A stretch of DNA of 64,000 bases from CAWEWH01 sp963812775. Its GTDB lineage: Bacteria; Pseudomonadota; Alphaproteobacteria; Rhizobiales; Beijerinckiaceae. Made by a program: the position numbers and the translations under genes. Below the pieces are notes generated by a model. It made no database searches. It was not told where the DNA came from and worked only from the letters and a program-made list of their open reading frames with translations. Shown one piece after another: positions 17,358 to 27,472 of this stretch. Positions within the stretch are counted from its first letter, which is position 1. Every line of letters starts with the position of its first letter. Where the stretch lies: assembly GCA_963812775.1 (NCBI GenBank), contig CAWEWH010000009.1:186001-250000 (forward strand), given 5' to 3'.

Positions 17358-18154
17358 TCACCCCTGCGCCGTCGTCCCCTGCGGCTCGGGCCGCCAGACG
17401 AGGAGCCGGTTCTCGATCATCGTCACCAGCGCATCGACCGCGATGACCACGATCATCAGGATGAGCATGCCGGAGAACACCCCGGTCACGTCGAAGCCCG
17501 TCTCCGCTTCGTGGATCTTGTAGCCGAGACCGGCGGCGGAGCCGAGATACTCGCCGACCACGGCGCCGACCAGCGCGAACCCCACCGACGTGTGCAGCGA
17601 TGAGAACATCCAGGTGAGCGCCGCCGGCCAATAGACGTGCCGGAACAACTGCCCTTCACGCATGCCGAGCATGCGCGCATTGGCGAGCACGGTCGGGCTC
17701 ACCTCGCGCACGCCCTGATAGACGTTGAAGAACACGATGAAGAAGACCAGCGTGAAGCCGAGCGCCACCTTCGACCAGATGCCGAGCCCGAACCACAGCG
17801 CGAAGATCGGCGCCAGCACGACGCGCGGCAGCGCGTTCATGGCCTTGATGTAGGGATCGAAGATCGCCGCCAGAAGCTCAGCCGCGCGAACGCGAAGCCG
17901 AACAGGATGCCGAAGGCGGCGCCGATCACGAAGGCGAGCGCCGTCTCGGTGAGCGTGATGCCGATATGCCGCCACAGCTCGCCGCCGGCAAGGTCGCGCC
18001 AGGTGCGCTCGAGGACCTTGACGGGGGTCGAGAAGAAGAACGGATCGAGGATCGGCTTCGGCTGTCCGAAGGTCTGCGTCGAGAACACGTGCCAGACGAG
18101 GATGAAGACGATGCCGACCATGACTTGCGCGGCGAGGAGGCCGAGGCGTTTCAT
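17358..18154 (-). pseudogene. ABC transporter permease, SsuC/TauC-like, frameshifted
   Basis: Starts MKRLGLLAAQVMVGIVFILVWHVFS with ATG overlapping the TAA of the ATPase gene (TAATG). The first ~95 residues run to FGFAFAR in one frame; the rest resumes in another from ELLAAIFDPYIKAMNALPRV, followed by the EAA-like loop ANARMLGMREGQLFRHVYWPAAL. A base lost around 17879-17886 accounts for it, giving 265 residues. Otherwise a normal binding-protein-dependent permease, so sequencing error is likely. Confidence 0.85.
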
Positions 18155-19002
18155 TATCCCTTCTCCCCTTGCGCATAGGCTTTCTGCACCTCGACGCGCA
18201 GTGTCGCCCAAATGGCGCGCTGGATGTGGTGGAACGCCGGCTCGACCCGCACCTCGGCGATATCGCGCGGCCGCGGCAGGTCGACCGGGTAGTCGCCGAC
18301 GATGCGCGCCGCCGGGCCTGCCGACATGACGACGACCCGGTCGGCGAGCGCGATGGCCTCCTCCAGATCGTGGGTGACGAAGAGCACCGCCTTGCGGTCC
18401 TGCGCCCACAGATCGAGGAGCAGGTTTCCCATGATCTGCCGCGTCTGCGCGTCGAGCGGCCCGAATGGCTCGTCCATGAGCAGGATTTCCGGGTCGCGGA
18501 TCAGCACCTGCGCCAGGCCGACGCGCTTGCGCTGCCCGCCCGACAGCATGTGCGGATAGCGGTCGCCGAAGCCGGAAAGGCCGACGCGCGTGAGCCATTG
18601 CCGCGCCCGCACGAGCGCCTCACGGCGCGGCACGCCGGCCGGCTCCAGCGCCACGGCGACATTGTCGAGCGCCGTCTTCCAGGGCATCAAGGCATCCTGC
18701 TGGAAGAGGTAGCCGGCCCGCCCGTTGACGCCGGCGAGCGGGGCGCCGAACACCATCACCTGACCGGCCGAAGGGCGCAGCAATCCCGCGGCGGCATTGA
18801 GGAGCGTGGACTTGCCGCAGCCGGTCGGCCCGACGATGGCCACGAACTCGCCCGGCGCCACTTGCAGATCGATCTGCTCGACGGCGCGATAGGCGCCGCC
18901 TTCCTTGAGCGCGAACGCGATGGCCAGCGCCTCGAGGCGCACGGCGCCGGGGCCGGCGCCCCCTGCCCCCGCGGCCGTCAGCACCGTTTCGCCTTCGCGC
19001 AA
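18154..19002 (-). CDS. ABC transporter ATP-binding protein, SsuB/TauB-like
   Basis: 282 residues: Walker A VGPTGCGKSTLLNAAAGLL, Q-loop FQQDALMPWKT, signature LSGGQRKRVGLAQVLIRDP, Walker B EILLMDEPFGPLDAQT and the H-loop THDLEEAIALADRV. This sequence pattern is typical of nitrate/sulfonate/taurine importers. First gene of a three-gene operon ATPase-permease-binding protein. The N-terminal ~20 residues are glycine-rich and a slightly later start is possible. Confidence 0.92.
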   Translation of the reverse strand: MREGETVLTAAGAGGAGPGAVRLEALAIAFALKEGGAYRAVEQIDLQVAPGEFVAIVGPTGCGKSTLLNAAAGLLRPSAGQVMVFGAPLAGVNGRAGYLFQQDALMPWKTALDNVAVALEPAGVPRREALVRARQWLTRVGLSGFGDRYPHMLSGGQRKRVGLAQVLIRDPEILLMDEPFGPLDAQTRQIMGNLLLDLWAQDRKAVLFVTHDLEEAIALADRVVVMSAGPAARIVGDYPVDLPRPRDIAEVRVEPAFHHIQRAIWATLRVEVQKAYAQGEKG

Positions 19003-19110
19003 GCCTGTCGATCCTGTCCCAACCGGACGTAAGCAGCCCGTTCAACGCGGCGCAAGCGGCCTTGCTTGCCATTCGCACCCCATGTCCCCATAAGGCTCAG
19101 CCGCTCTGCC

Positions 19111-19207
19111 GCATGCTCCCGAAAAAGTTGCGGACTTTTCGGACAAGATCGTGCGCCGATCAGAAGGCTGGAGCACGACCCCATGGCTCCAATGACATGG
19201 TGCTCCA
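19111..19207. repeat. GATCC-type palindrome followed by a second hairpin
   Basis: 19111-19157 is a copy of the GCATGATCC family (GCATGCTCCCGAAAAAGTTG ... TTTTCGGACAAGATCGTGC). It is followed by TGGAGCAC (19169-19176) and GTGCTCCA (19200-19207) with a nested palindrome between. The second hairpin ends ten bases before the DedA start. Confidence 0.75.
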
Positions 19208-19216
19208 GGAGACCGC

Positions 19217-19753
19217 ATGTTCGAGGAATACGTCCAGCCGGTGCTCGATTTCGTCAAGGCCAACGAGGCCTGGGCGCCATTCATCGTCGGCGTGCTCACC
19301 TTCCTCGAATCCATGGCGGTGATCTCCTTCTTCGTGCCCGCTTTCGGCATGTTGATCGGCATCGGCGCCTTGCTTGGGGTGAGCGGCATCTCGTTCTGGC
19401 CGGTCTGGGTCGGCGCGGTGGTGGGCGCCTGCCTCGGCGACTGGCTGTCCTACGCGGTGGGCAGCTACTTCAAGGACCGCCTCCACCACATGTGGCCGCT
19501 GTCGCGCTATCCCGAGTTCACCAAGCGCGCCGACGACTTCATGAGCCATTGGGGCGCCTGGGGCGTGTTCATCGGCCGCTTCTCGGGACCGCTGCGCGCC
19601 TTCGTGCCGCTGGCGGCCGGCGTCTTCGGCGTGCCGCAGTTGCGGTTTCAGCTCGCCAACGTCACGTCCGCCATGGTGTGGGCCTTCGTGCTCCTGCTGC
19701 CGGGCGGGCTGATCGGCCCGGTCTGGGATTGGCTGAAGACATTCGCCCAGTGA
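19217..19753 (+). CDS. DedA family membrane protein
   Basis: 178 residues, about four or five hydrophobic segments. DedA features are FLESMAVISFFVPAFGML, VGACLGDWLSYAVGSYF and the conserved FIGRFSGPLRAFVPLAAGV with the essential Arg pair, then MVWAFVLLLPGG. DedA proteins are undecaprenyl-phosphate or phospholipid translocases that support envelope homeostasis; the specific lipid is not known here. Faces ilvC convergently across nine bases. Confidence 0.9.
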   Translation: MFEEYVQPVLDFVKANEAWAPFIVGVLTFLESMAVISFFVPAFGMLIGIGALLGVSGISFWPVWVGAVVGACLGDWLSYAVGSYFKDRLHHMWPLSRYPEFTKRADDFMSHWGAWGVFIGRFSGPLRAFVPLAAGVFGVPQLRFQLANVTSAMVWAFVLLLPGGLIGPVWDWLKTFAQ

Positions 19754-19762
19754 GGCGCGCGC

Positions 19763-20782
19763 TCAGTTCCGCGACTTGTCGACCAGCGCCTTGGCCTTGA
19801 TCCACGGCATCATGGCGCGCAGCTTCTCGCCCACCTCCTCGATCGGGTGCTTGGCGAGCTTGGCGCGCATGGCCTTGAACGATGTCTGGTTGACCCGGTT
19901 CTCCAGCATCCAGTCGCGGGCGAACTTGCCCGACTGGATGTCGTCGAGCACGCGGCGCATCTCCTTCTTGGTTTCGTCGGTGACGATGCGCGGGCCGCTG
20001 ACATATTCGCCGAACTCGGCGGTATTGGAGATCGAGTAGTTCATGTTGGCAATGCCGCCCTCGTAGATGAGATCGACGATCAGCTTCACCTCGTGCAGGC
20101 ATTCGAAATACGCCATCTCGGGCGCGTAGCCCGCCTCCACCAGCGTCTCGAAGCCGCCCTTGATGAGCTCGACGAGGCCGCCGCAGAGCACCACCTGCTC
20201 GCCGAACAGATCGGTCTCGCATTCCTCGCGAAAGCTCGTCTCGATGATGCCGGCGCGGCCGCCGCCGATCGCCGAGGCGTATGAGAGGCCGAGATCGTGG
20301 GCGTTGCCGGAGGCATCGCGGGCGATGGCGATAAGGCACGGCACGCCGCCGCCGCGCTGGTATTCCGAGCGCACCGTGTGGCCCGGACCCTTGGGCGCCA
20401 CCATCAGCACGTCGAGGTCGGCGCGCGGCTCGATGAGGTTGAAGTGCACGTTGAGCCCGTGCGCGAACACCAGCGCCGCGCCCTGCTTCATGTTGCCGTG
20501 CAGGTGGTCGCGATAGATCTCGCCCTGCAACTCGTCGGGCGTCAGCACCATCACCACGTCGGCCCATTTGGCGGCGTCCGCCACCTCCTTGACGGTGAGC
20601 TTCTCGCCCTCCGCCTTCTTCACCGAGCCCGAGCTCTTGCGCAGCGCCACCGTCAGCTCCTTGACGCCGGAATCGCGCAGGTTGAGCGCGTGCGCGTGAC
20701 CTTGGCTGCCATAGCCGACGATCGCCACCTTCTTGCCCTTGATCAGGTTGAGGTCGGCGTCACGGTCGTAATAAACGCGCAT
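19763..20782 (-). CDS. ilvC: Ketol-acid reductoisomerase (class I)
   Basis: 339 residues. Converts acetolactate and acetohydroxybutyrate to dihydroxy acids using NADPH and Mg. Signatures are VAIVGYGSQGHAHALNL (dinucleotide binding), VMVAPKGPGHTVRSEY, FREECETDLFGEQVVLCGG (metal-binding Asp/Glu) and YSISNTAEFGEYVSG. The short C-terminal domain marks class I. AAGGAAGGA lies upstream. Same strand as ilvH and ilvB, but separated from them by the lysE-like gene, with no leader peptide that I can find. Confidence 0.97.
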   Translation of the reverse strand: MRVYYDRDADLNLIKGKKVAIVGYGSQGHAHALNLRDSGVKELTVALRKSSGSVKKAEGEKLTVKEVADAAKWADVVMVLTPDELQGEIYRDHLHGNMKQGAALVFAHGLNVHFNLIEPRADLDVLMVAPKGPGHTVRSEYQRGGGVPCLIAIARDASGNAHDLGLSYASAIGGGRAGIIETSFREECETDLFGEQVVLCGGLVELIKGGFETLVEAGYAPEMAYFECLHEVKLIVDLIYEGGIANMNYSISNTAEFGEYVSGPRIVTDETKKEMRRVLDDIQSGKFARDWMLENRVNQTSFKAMRAKLAKHPIEEVGEKLRAMMPWIKAKALVDKSRN

Positions 20783-20828
20783 GGGAAATCCTTCCTTGGC
20801 GGCCAGGTTACTGAGACGAGAGAGCAGC

Positions 20829-20878
20829 GGCGCCCGATCCCGAAGAGTTGCAGGGCCTCTCGGACAGGATCGGGCGCC
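20829..20878. repeat. GATCC-type palindrome upstream of ilvC
   Basis: GGCGCCCGATCC (20829-20840) and GGATCGGGCGCC (20867-20878) are perfectly complementary. The interior CGAAGAGTTGCAGGGCCTCT follows the CGAAAAGTG...TTTTCGG plan of the family. It lies in the ilvC 5' region. Confidence 0.8.
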
Positions 20879-20947
20879 AAGGCAGATGCGGTAAAGCCCC
20901 TGCGCAAGCCGGGGTCAAGGGGTCGGCCCTGCGTCCTCCGGGGCTCA

Positions 20948-21551
20948 TCAGGTGACCACCATCGGCACGATCGAGGCGACGAGCAGCGCCGCCATGACGA
21001 TGTTGAAGACACGCACCTTGGCGGCGTCGCGCAGGAAGTTTCGCAGGCCGTGTCCAAAACCCGCCCAGATGGCGACGCACGGAAAGCCGATGAGCCCGAA
21101 GACGGCCGTCACCTGCAGCACGTCGCCGGCAGCATGGTCCGGCCGGACGTACAACGCCATGGCGCTGAAGGCCAATATCCAGGCCTTGGGATTGACAGCC
21201 TGGAATAGCGCCGCCCCGAGGACGTTCATTGGACGCGCTTGCGCGGGTCCGCCATCCTCGGCAGGTCCGGCGTTGGCAATTCTCCAGGCCAGCCACACCA
21301 TGTAGGCGGCGCCGACGATCTTCAGTGCCGTCTGCGCCGGTGGCGATGCGGCGAAGACGGCCCCAAGGCCGAAGCCCACGATGAGCTGCATCAGCGAGAA
21401 GCCCGCCCAGATGCCCAGCATGTGAGGGATGGTGCGCGCGAAGCCGAAATTCACCCCCGAGGCCGTCACCATGATGTTGTTGGGGCCCGGCGTGACCGAA
21501 CGTCACGAAGGCGAACGACACCAGCGCCAGGAATGTATCGACCGGAAGCAT
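20948..21551 (-). pseudogene. LysE family amino-acid exporter, frameshifted
   Basis: The first ~16 residues (MLPVDTFLALVSFAFVT) are in one frame and the rest (from SVTPGPNNIMVTASGVNFGF) in another. The family motif TPGPNN falls exactly at the join. Removing one base around 21498-21502 gives a continuous 200-residue protein with about six helices. LysE proteins export basic or neutral amino acids and related compounds. Lies immediately after ilvH on the same strand. Confidence 0.85.
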
Positions 21552-21565
21552 CTGTCGTCCGGCAA

Positions 21566-22099
21566 TCACATCCCCTCGGCGCCGCGGCTCATGGCGGCGA
21601 TGCCGGTGCGCGACACTTCCGTGAGCCCGGCATCGGCCATCACCTTGATGAAGCGCTCGACCTCGTCGGTGAGCCCCGTCAGCTCGAAGATGAACGAGGT
21701 GAGCGTGGCATCGACGGTGCGCGCCCCGAAGGCCTGGGCGAGACGCAGCGCCTCGAGCCGGTGCTCGCCCTTGCCAACGACCTTGATCAGCACCAGCTCC
21801 CGCTCCACCGGCTCGCCGAGCACCGTGAGATCGTTCACCCGGTGCACCGGCACGAGGCGCTCGAGCTGCGCCTTGATCTGCTCGATCACCTGCGCCGTGC
21901 CGGTGGTCACGATGGTGATGCGCGACAGGTGCTTCTCGTGCTCGGTCTCCGATACGGTGAGGCTCTCGATGTTGTAGCCGCGTCCCGAGAACATGCCGGC
22001 GATGCGCGCCAGAACCCCCGGCTCGTTGTCGACCACAACGGCGAGCGTGTGGCGCGCCAGCGGCTGCGCGGCCGGGGCGTCGGAATAGTGCGACTTCAT
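21566..22099 (-). CDS. ilvH: Acetolactate synthase small (regulatory) subunit
   Basis: 177 residues. N-terminal ACT domain (HTLAVVVDNEPGVLARIAGMFSGRGYNIESLTV, about 17-90), which binds valine, and a C-terminal domain (ELVLIKVVG ... FGARTVDATLTSFIFELTG). It activates the catalytic subunit IlvB and confers valine feedback. The frame has another ATG further upstream (MLHTPIPRGVPP); MKSHYSD is chosen for its length. Separated from ilvB by a GST gene, which is unusual. Confidence 0.95.
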   Translation of the reverse strand: MKSHYSDAPAAQPLARHTLAVVVDNEPGVLARIAGMFSGRGYNIESLTVSETEHEKHLSRITIVTTGTAQVIEQIKAQLERLVPVHRVNDLTVLGEPVERELVLIKVVGKGEHRLEALRLAQAFGARTVDATLTSFIFELTGLTDEVERFIKVMADAGLTEVSRTGIAAMSRGAEGM

Positions 22100-22143
22100 G
22101 GGCGGAACTCCGCGCGGGATGGGCGTGTGCAGCATGGCTTGGC

Positions 22144-22839
22144 TCACTTCACTTGGCGATAGACTTCGAGGGGCTTTTCGTCCGCTTCGCCCTGCGGAAT
22201 GACCCAGCTTTCCTTCAGCGCCGCCGCCCGCCAGTCGCGGAAGGCGGCGGTGCTCATCAGCGCGTCCATGTAGGCGCGGACCGTGTCGTCGACCGGGATC
22301 GAGTAGGTCTCGAAGCGGGTGACGACCGGCGCGTACATGGCGTCGGCGGCCGTGAACGGCCCGAACAGGAACGGCCCGTGCTCGGCCGATCTTTCGCCGA
22401 AGCGCTGACGCGCCTCCCGCCAGACGGCGGTGATGCGCCCCACGTCGGCGTCGACCTCGGCGCCCCGATCCTTTGTCGGGAACTTCTTGCCGAGATTCAT
22501 CGAGCAGGCATTGCGCAGCGCCGCAAACCCCGCATGCATCTCGGTTGCGATGGAACGCGCGAAGGCGCGTGCCGGCTTTTCCTTCGGCCACACCGCAAGA
22601 TCGGGCCGCGCCTCCGCCACGTGGTCCATGATGGCAAGGGATTCCCACACCGTTACATCGCCGTCCTTGAGGATCGGCACCTTGCCGGCCGGCGAGTGCT
22701 TGAGGATCTGCTCCTTGCTGCCCTCCCGGTAGAGCGGCACGACGATCTCGTCGAACGGGATGTCGAAATGGCGCAGCAGGATCCACGGTCGCAGCGACCA
22801 CGACGAGTAGCACTTGTTGCCGATGACGAGGGTGAACAT
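22144..22839 (-). CDS. Glutathione S-transferase family protein
   Basis: 231 residues. Thioredoxin-like N-terminal domain (MFTLVIGNKCYSSWSLRPWILLRHFDIPFDE), the cis-Pro motif GKVPILKDGDVTVWESLAIMDHVA, and an all-helical C-terminal domain (FLFGPFTAADAMYAPVVTRF). The SSWSLRPW start is typical of a bacterial group of GSTs near the zeta/maleylacetoacetate-isomerase type. It is inserted between ilvB and ilvH; no metabolic link is evident. Confidence 0.9.
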   Translation of the reverse strand: MFTLVIGNKCYSSWSLRPWILLRHFDIPFDEIVVPLYREGSKEQILKHSPAGKVPILKDGDVTVWESLAIMDHVAEARPDLAVWPKEKPARAFARSIATEMHAGFAALRNACSMNLGKKFPTKDRGAEVDADVGRITAVWREARQRFGERSAEHGPFLFGPFTAADAMYAPVVTRFETYSIPVDDTVRAYMDALMSTAAFRDWRAAALKESWVIPQGEADEKPLEVYRQVK

Positions 22840-22928
22840 GGCTGTCTCCGCGCGCTCGCTCACTCTTCGCCGCCGAGGGCGCGGATGGCCAATGAATTCC
22901 GGTGCGGAACAGGATCAAGACCACGGAT

Positions 22929-23048
22929 GTCATCCCGGGCGACCCCGGCGAACGCCGGGGGAGACCCGGGACCCATTCCGCAATGTTGAAGCCCACGGAA
23001 TGGGTCCCGGCTCTGCGCGCTGCTGCGCAGCGCTCCGGCCGGGATGAC
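22929..23048. repeat. Type-C palindromic intergenic element
   Basis: Bounded by GTCATCCCGGG and CCGGGATGAC. Inside, GGGACCCATTCCG pairs with CGGAATGGGTCCC across a short loop, and GCGCGCTGCTGCGCAGCGC forms a further hairpin. The same boundaries and plan occur at 62630-62739. Confidence 0.8.
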
Positions 23049-23074
23049 ACCGGTGTTGAGGCCGCCGTGCATTG

Positions 23075-24835
<1,761 letters not shown>

Positions 24836-24899
24836 GGCTCTCTCCATCCCAATTCTGCGCATTGGCCGCGTCCGCCGGGATGGTCTGGCTTTTGGCAAT

Positions 24900-24922
24900 A
24901 AAAAAGGGCCCCAAGGGACCCT
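24900..24922 (-). terminator. Rho-independent attenuator upstream of ilvB
   Basis: On the minus strand AGGGTCCC and GGGGCCCT form a stem with one G-T pair and a tiny loop, immediately followed by six Ts. It stands 30 bases after the stop of the leader peptide and about 65 bases before ilvB, exactly where a transcription attenuator would act. Confidence 0.8.
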
Positions 24923-24952
24923 TCACGCGCCATCAGCCGGACCACGCGGGTT

Positions 24953-25003
24953 CTACACCCGCTCCGTCGATGGCGCCCCACTTACGATAAGGATCGCGCG
25001 CAT
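24953..25003 (-). CDS. Putative ilvB leader peptide (MRAILIVSGAPSTERV)
   Basis: A 16-residue frame with ATG at 25003 preceded by AAGGAAGGAGCGCC, a near-ideal ribosome binding site, and ending at TAG 24953. Codons 4-7 are ATC CTT ATC GTA (Ile-Leu-Ile-Val), the three amino acids made by the pathway. With the U-tailed hairpin just downstream this matches an ilv attenuation leader. The sequence is seen directly; regulation is inferred. Confidence 0.75.
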   Translation of the reverse strand: MRAILIVSGAPSTERV

Positions 25004-25142
25004 GGCGCTCCTTCCTTGCCAAAAGTGGGCAGACGCTACAGGAGGGCCCGTGGTTGGTCAAGACTCCTGCGAACTTGGCTTCGCGGTCGCAAGACATGAA
25101 GATGCGTTAAGGATTTTCAAGCTGAGCCGGAGCCAACGCCGC

Positions 25143-25703
25143 ATGCGCCTTCTCTTTCAAGTCCTCGCAGGTATTGCCGCACTGATCGCGCCTCAGGGCG
25201 CGGGTGCCCAAAGCATTGTCCAGAAACTGGCCGGCAACTCGATCGAGGCGCAGGTCGTCTATGGCCTGCAATTCCGTCGCCCGGAGGGCCGCGTCGTCAA
25301 CGGCAACACGACGATCGCCATCCGCGTCTATTTCAGTCAGAAGGGCCGCATCTTCAACTATGCCCGGCGCACCACCGGCACCGGCGATGAGACCCGCCGC
25401 CAGGTCGTCACCCCAGGACAGACTGTCACCGATCCTGCCTTCGGCTTGAAGGCGACATGGTTCGCCGACGCCAACAGCCTGACGCGCACCTACGACTTCG
25501 GCAGCCTGCGCCAGCTGATGCGGGTCAACGTCTCCGGAAATAGCTGCGATATCCTTTTCGTGTTCGAGAAAAAGCCAGGACACGCCAAGCACATCATCCC
25601 GGATCTCAGGACCAAGGAGCCGCTCGAATATCTCGATCACAGCCTGCAATCGAAATCCTGCCGCATCCAGCCGGGCAACATCTTCGCGCCGGGCGACGTA
25701 TAG
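25143..25703 (+). CDS. Hypothetical exported protein
   Basis: 186 residues from ATG 25143, with a signal peptide (LLFQVLAGIAALIAPQGAGAQ). The mature part is beta-rich (VVYGLQFRRPEGRVVNGNTTIAIRVY, GRIFNYARRTTG) with two cysteines (SGNSCDILF, QSKSCRIQ) likely to form a disulfide. I recognise no family. It is followed within seven bases by the RMD1-like gene and may be cotranscribed with it. The divergent ilvB leader region lies upstream. Confidence 0.7.
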   Translation: MRLLFQVLAGIAALIAPQGAGAQSIVQKLAGNSIEAQVVYGLQFRRPEGRVVNGNTTIAIRVYFSQKGRIFNYARRTTGTGDETRRQVVTPGQTVTDPAFGLKATWFADANSLTRTYDFGSLRQLMRVNVSGNSCDILFVFEKKPGHAKHIIPDLRTKEPLEYLDHSLQSKSCRIQPGNIFAPGDV

Positions 25704-25709
25704 GCTTCC

Positions 25710-26535
25710 ATGTCGACCGAGACCGGCTCGACCACCGCCACCGAGGGCGCGAGACGCGTAACGGCTCGCGCCTTGCTCGTGGGTGACCGCATCGACGTGG
25801 CCGGTCTCGAGCGCAGCGACGTCCTTGCCACCTCCCCGCTCGCCTTCCGGGTCGGTGCGCAAGGCTTTGCCGCCCTGTTCCGGTACGGCGTCGTCGTCAC
25901 CGTCGGCATCTCGCCGCTCGAAGAGGACGAGGTGCTGCGCTCCATCCGCCACCGCATCGCCGGCCAGTTCGCCCGGCCTGAGGAAGAGACGGCCATCATC
26001 GAGATTTCTGCCGAGAAGGACGAGCAGATCCCGCCCGGCGGACCGATCTATCTCAAGACGTTGTCGCCGGAAGCACTCATCGTCATCGCCGACGCCCTGG
26101 CAAAAAGCACGGTCTTGGCCCGTGACGAGCGCGAGGTCGCGGCGGTGCTCGAACGTCATCGAGCCCTTCGTGCGCAATCTCGCCGAGCAGGGCCGCACCC
26201 CCGGCGGCCGCCGCACCACCATGCGTCATATCGGCCAGGCGCTCTTGGTGCGCCACAGGGTGACCGGCCGCGTCGCCGTCGGCGAGAACCCCGATGTGCT
26301 GTGGGATCGCCCCGATCTCGGGCGGCTCTATGCCCGCCTCGTCGATGAATACGAGTTGCGCGAGCGCGCCGAGGCGCTCAACCGCAAGCTCGCCGTCATC
26401 GGCGAGACGGCAACCGCGCTCACCGATCTGCGCGACACCGAACGGGCGCTGCGGCTCGAGATCATCATCGTGGCGCTCATCGCCTTCGAGATTTTCATCA
26501 CCTTCTATCAGCTCTACCGGGGGGTCGGGCACTGA
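25710..26535 (+). pseudogene. RMD1/YagE (DUF155) family protein, frameshifted
   Basis: The first frame (to about 26150) holds ALFRYGVVVTVGISPLEEDEVL and LKTLSPEALIVIADALAKS. The second resumes at NVIEPFVRNLAEQGR and ends with RALRLEIIIVALIAFEIFITFYQLY, the single C-terminal membrane helix of the RMD1 family. One extra base near 26151 (or two missing) separates them; joined, it is about 274 residues. Yeast homologues act in sporulation and mitochondria; the bacterial role is unknown. Its 3' end overlaps miaA by 38 bases, tail to tail. Confidence 0.8.
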
Positions 26536-27451
26536 CGCCGAGCTGCTCGCGAAGGAAGGTCTCCGCCGCCTCCGGCAGGACCCATGTCCAGCCGGGCATC
26601 TGGTGCCGGAACCAGGTGAGCTGCCGCTTGGCGTATTGCCGCGTGCCGGCCTGCGCCTCGGCCACCGCCGCCTCGAGACCGATCCCGCCTGCGATGTGCC
26701 GCATGAGCGGCGGCACGCCATAGGCCCGCATCAGCGGCAATTGCGGGTCGAGGCCGCGACTGGCGAGCGCCCGCACCTCGTCGAGGGCACCGGCCGCCAT
26801 CATTGCGTTGAGGCGCGCATCGATCCGTTGGCGCAAGACCTCGCGATCGGGCGACAGGAAGATCCCGACCGTTGCGACACCGGCGAGCGGCCCCGGCTCG
26901 CGGGCGCCGTGAAACGACACGAGCGGCTGTCCCGTCGCCGTGAGCACTTCGAGCGCCCGCAGGACGCGCTGCCTGTCGGTCGGCTTGAGGTTCGCCGCCG
27001 TCGCCGGATCCCGGGCTGAAAGTTCCGCATGCAGCGAAGGCGTGTCGCGCCCGTCTGCCGCATCGCGCACCGCCTCGCGCACCTCGGCCGGCACCGCGGG
27101 GACGTGCGACAACCCCTCGATGAGCGCCCGGAAATAGAGACCCGTGCCGCCGACCACGATCGGCAGCGCTCCCTCCTGCCGCAACCGTGTGAGGGCCTCG
27201 GCGGCGTCACGGAGATAGTGTCCCACCGAATAGTTCACAGCAGCGTCGACATGCCCATAGAGACGGTGCGGCGCCTGCCGCTCGTCCGCCTCGCTGGGGC
27301 GCGCCGTGAGCACGCGCAGGTCGCCATAGACCTGCATGGAATCGGCGTTGACGATGGCGCCGCCATGGCGCTCGGCCAGCGCGAGCGCCAGCCCCGACTT
27401 GCCCGAAGCGGTCGGCCCTGCAATGAGAACGGCGCCGATCTTGTCCGCCAC
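26498..27451 (-). CDS. miaA: tRNA dimethylallyltransferase
   Basis: 317 residues from a GTG start. P-loop AVLIAGPTASGKSGLALALA, then IVNADSMQVYGDLRVLTARP, GGTGLYFRALIEGL, and QYAKRQLTWFRHQMPG, all standard for MiaA. It adds a dimethylallyl group to A37 of tRNAs reading codons that begin with U. Divergent from serB with 21 bases between starts. The last ~12 codons overlap the RMD1-like gene on the other strand. Confidence 0.95.
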   Translation of the reverse strand: MADKIGAVLIAGPTASGKSGLALALAERHGGAIVNADSMQVYGDLRVLTARPSEADERQAPHRLYGHVDAAVNYSVGHYLRDAAEALTRLRQEGALPIVVGGTGLYFRALIEGLSHVPAVPAEVREAVRDAADGRDTPSLHAELSARDPATAANLKPTDRQRVLRALEVLTATGQPLVSFHGAREPGPLAGVATVGIFLSPDREVLRQRIDARLNAMMAAGALDEVRALASRGLDPQLPLMRAYGVPPLMRHIAGGIGLEAAVAEAQAGTRQYAKRQLTWFRHQMPGWTWVLPEAAETFLREQLGVSARPPGRADRR

Positions 27452-27472
27452 CCGTGACCTGTCCCGAAGCCT

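Noticed and set aside
20783..20947. Searched for a leader peptide upstream of ilvC
   Set aside because: No short frame with branched-chain codons and no U-tailed hairpin; only the intergenic palindrome at 20829-20878.
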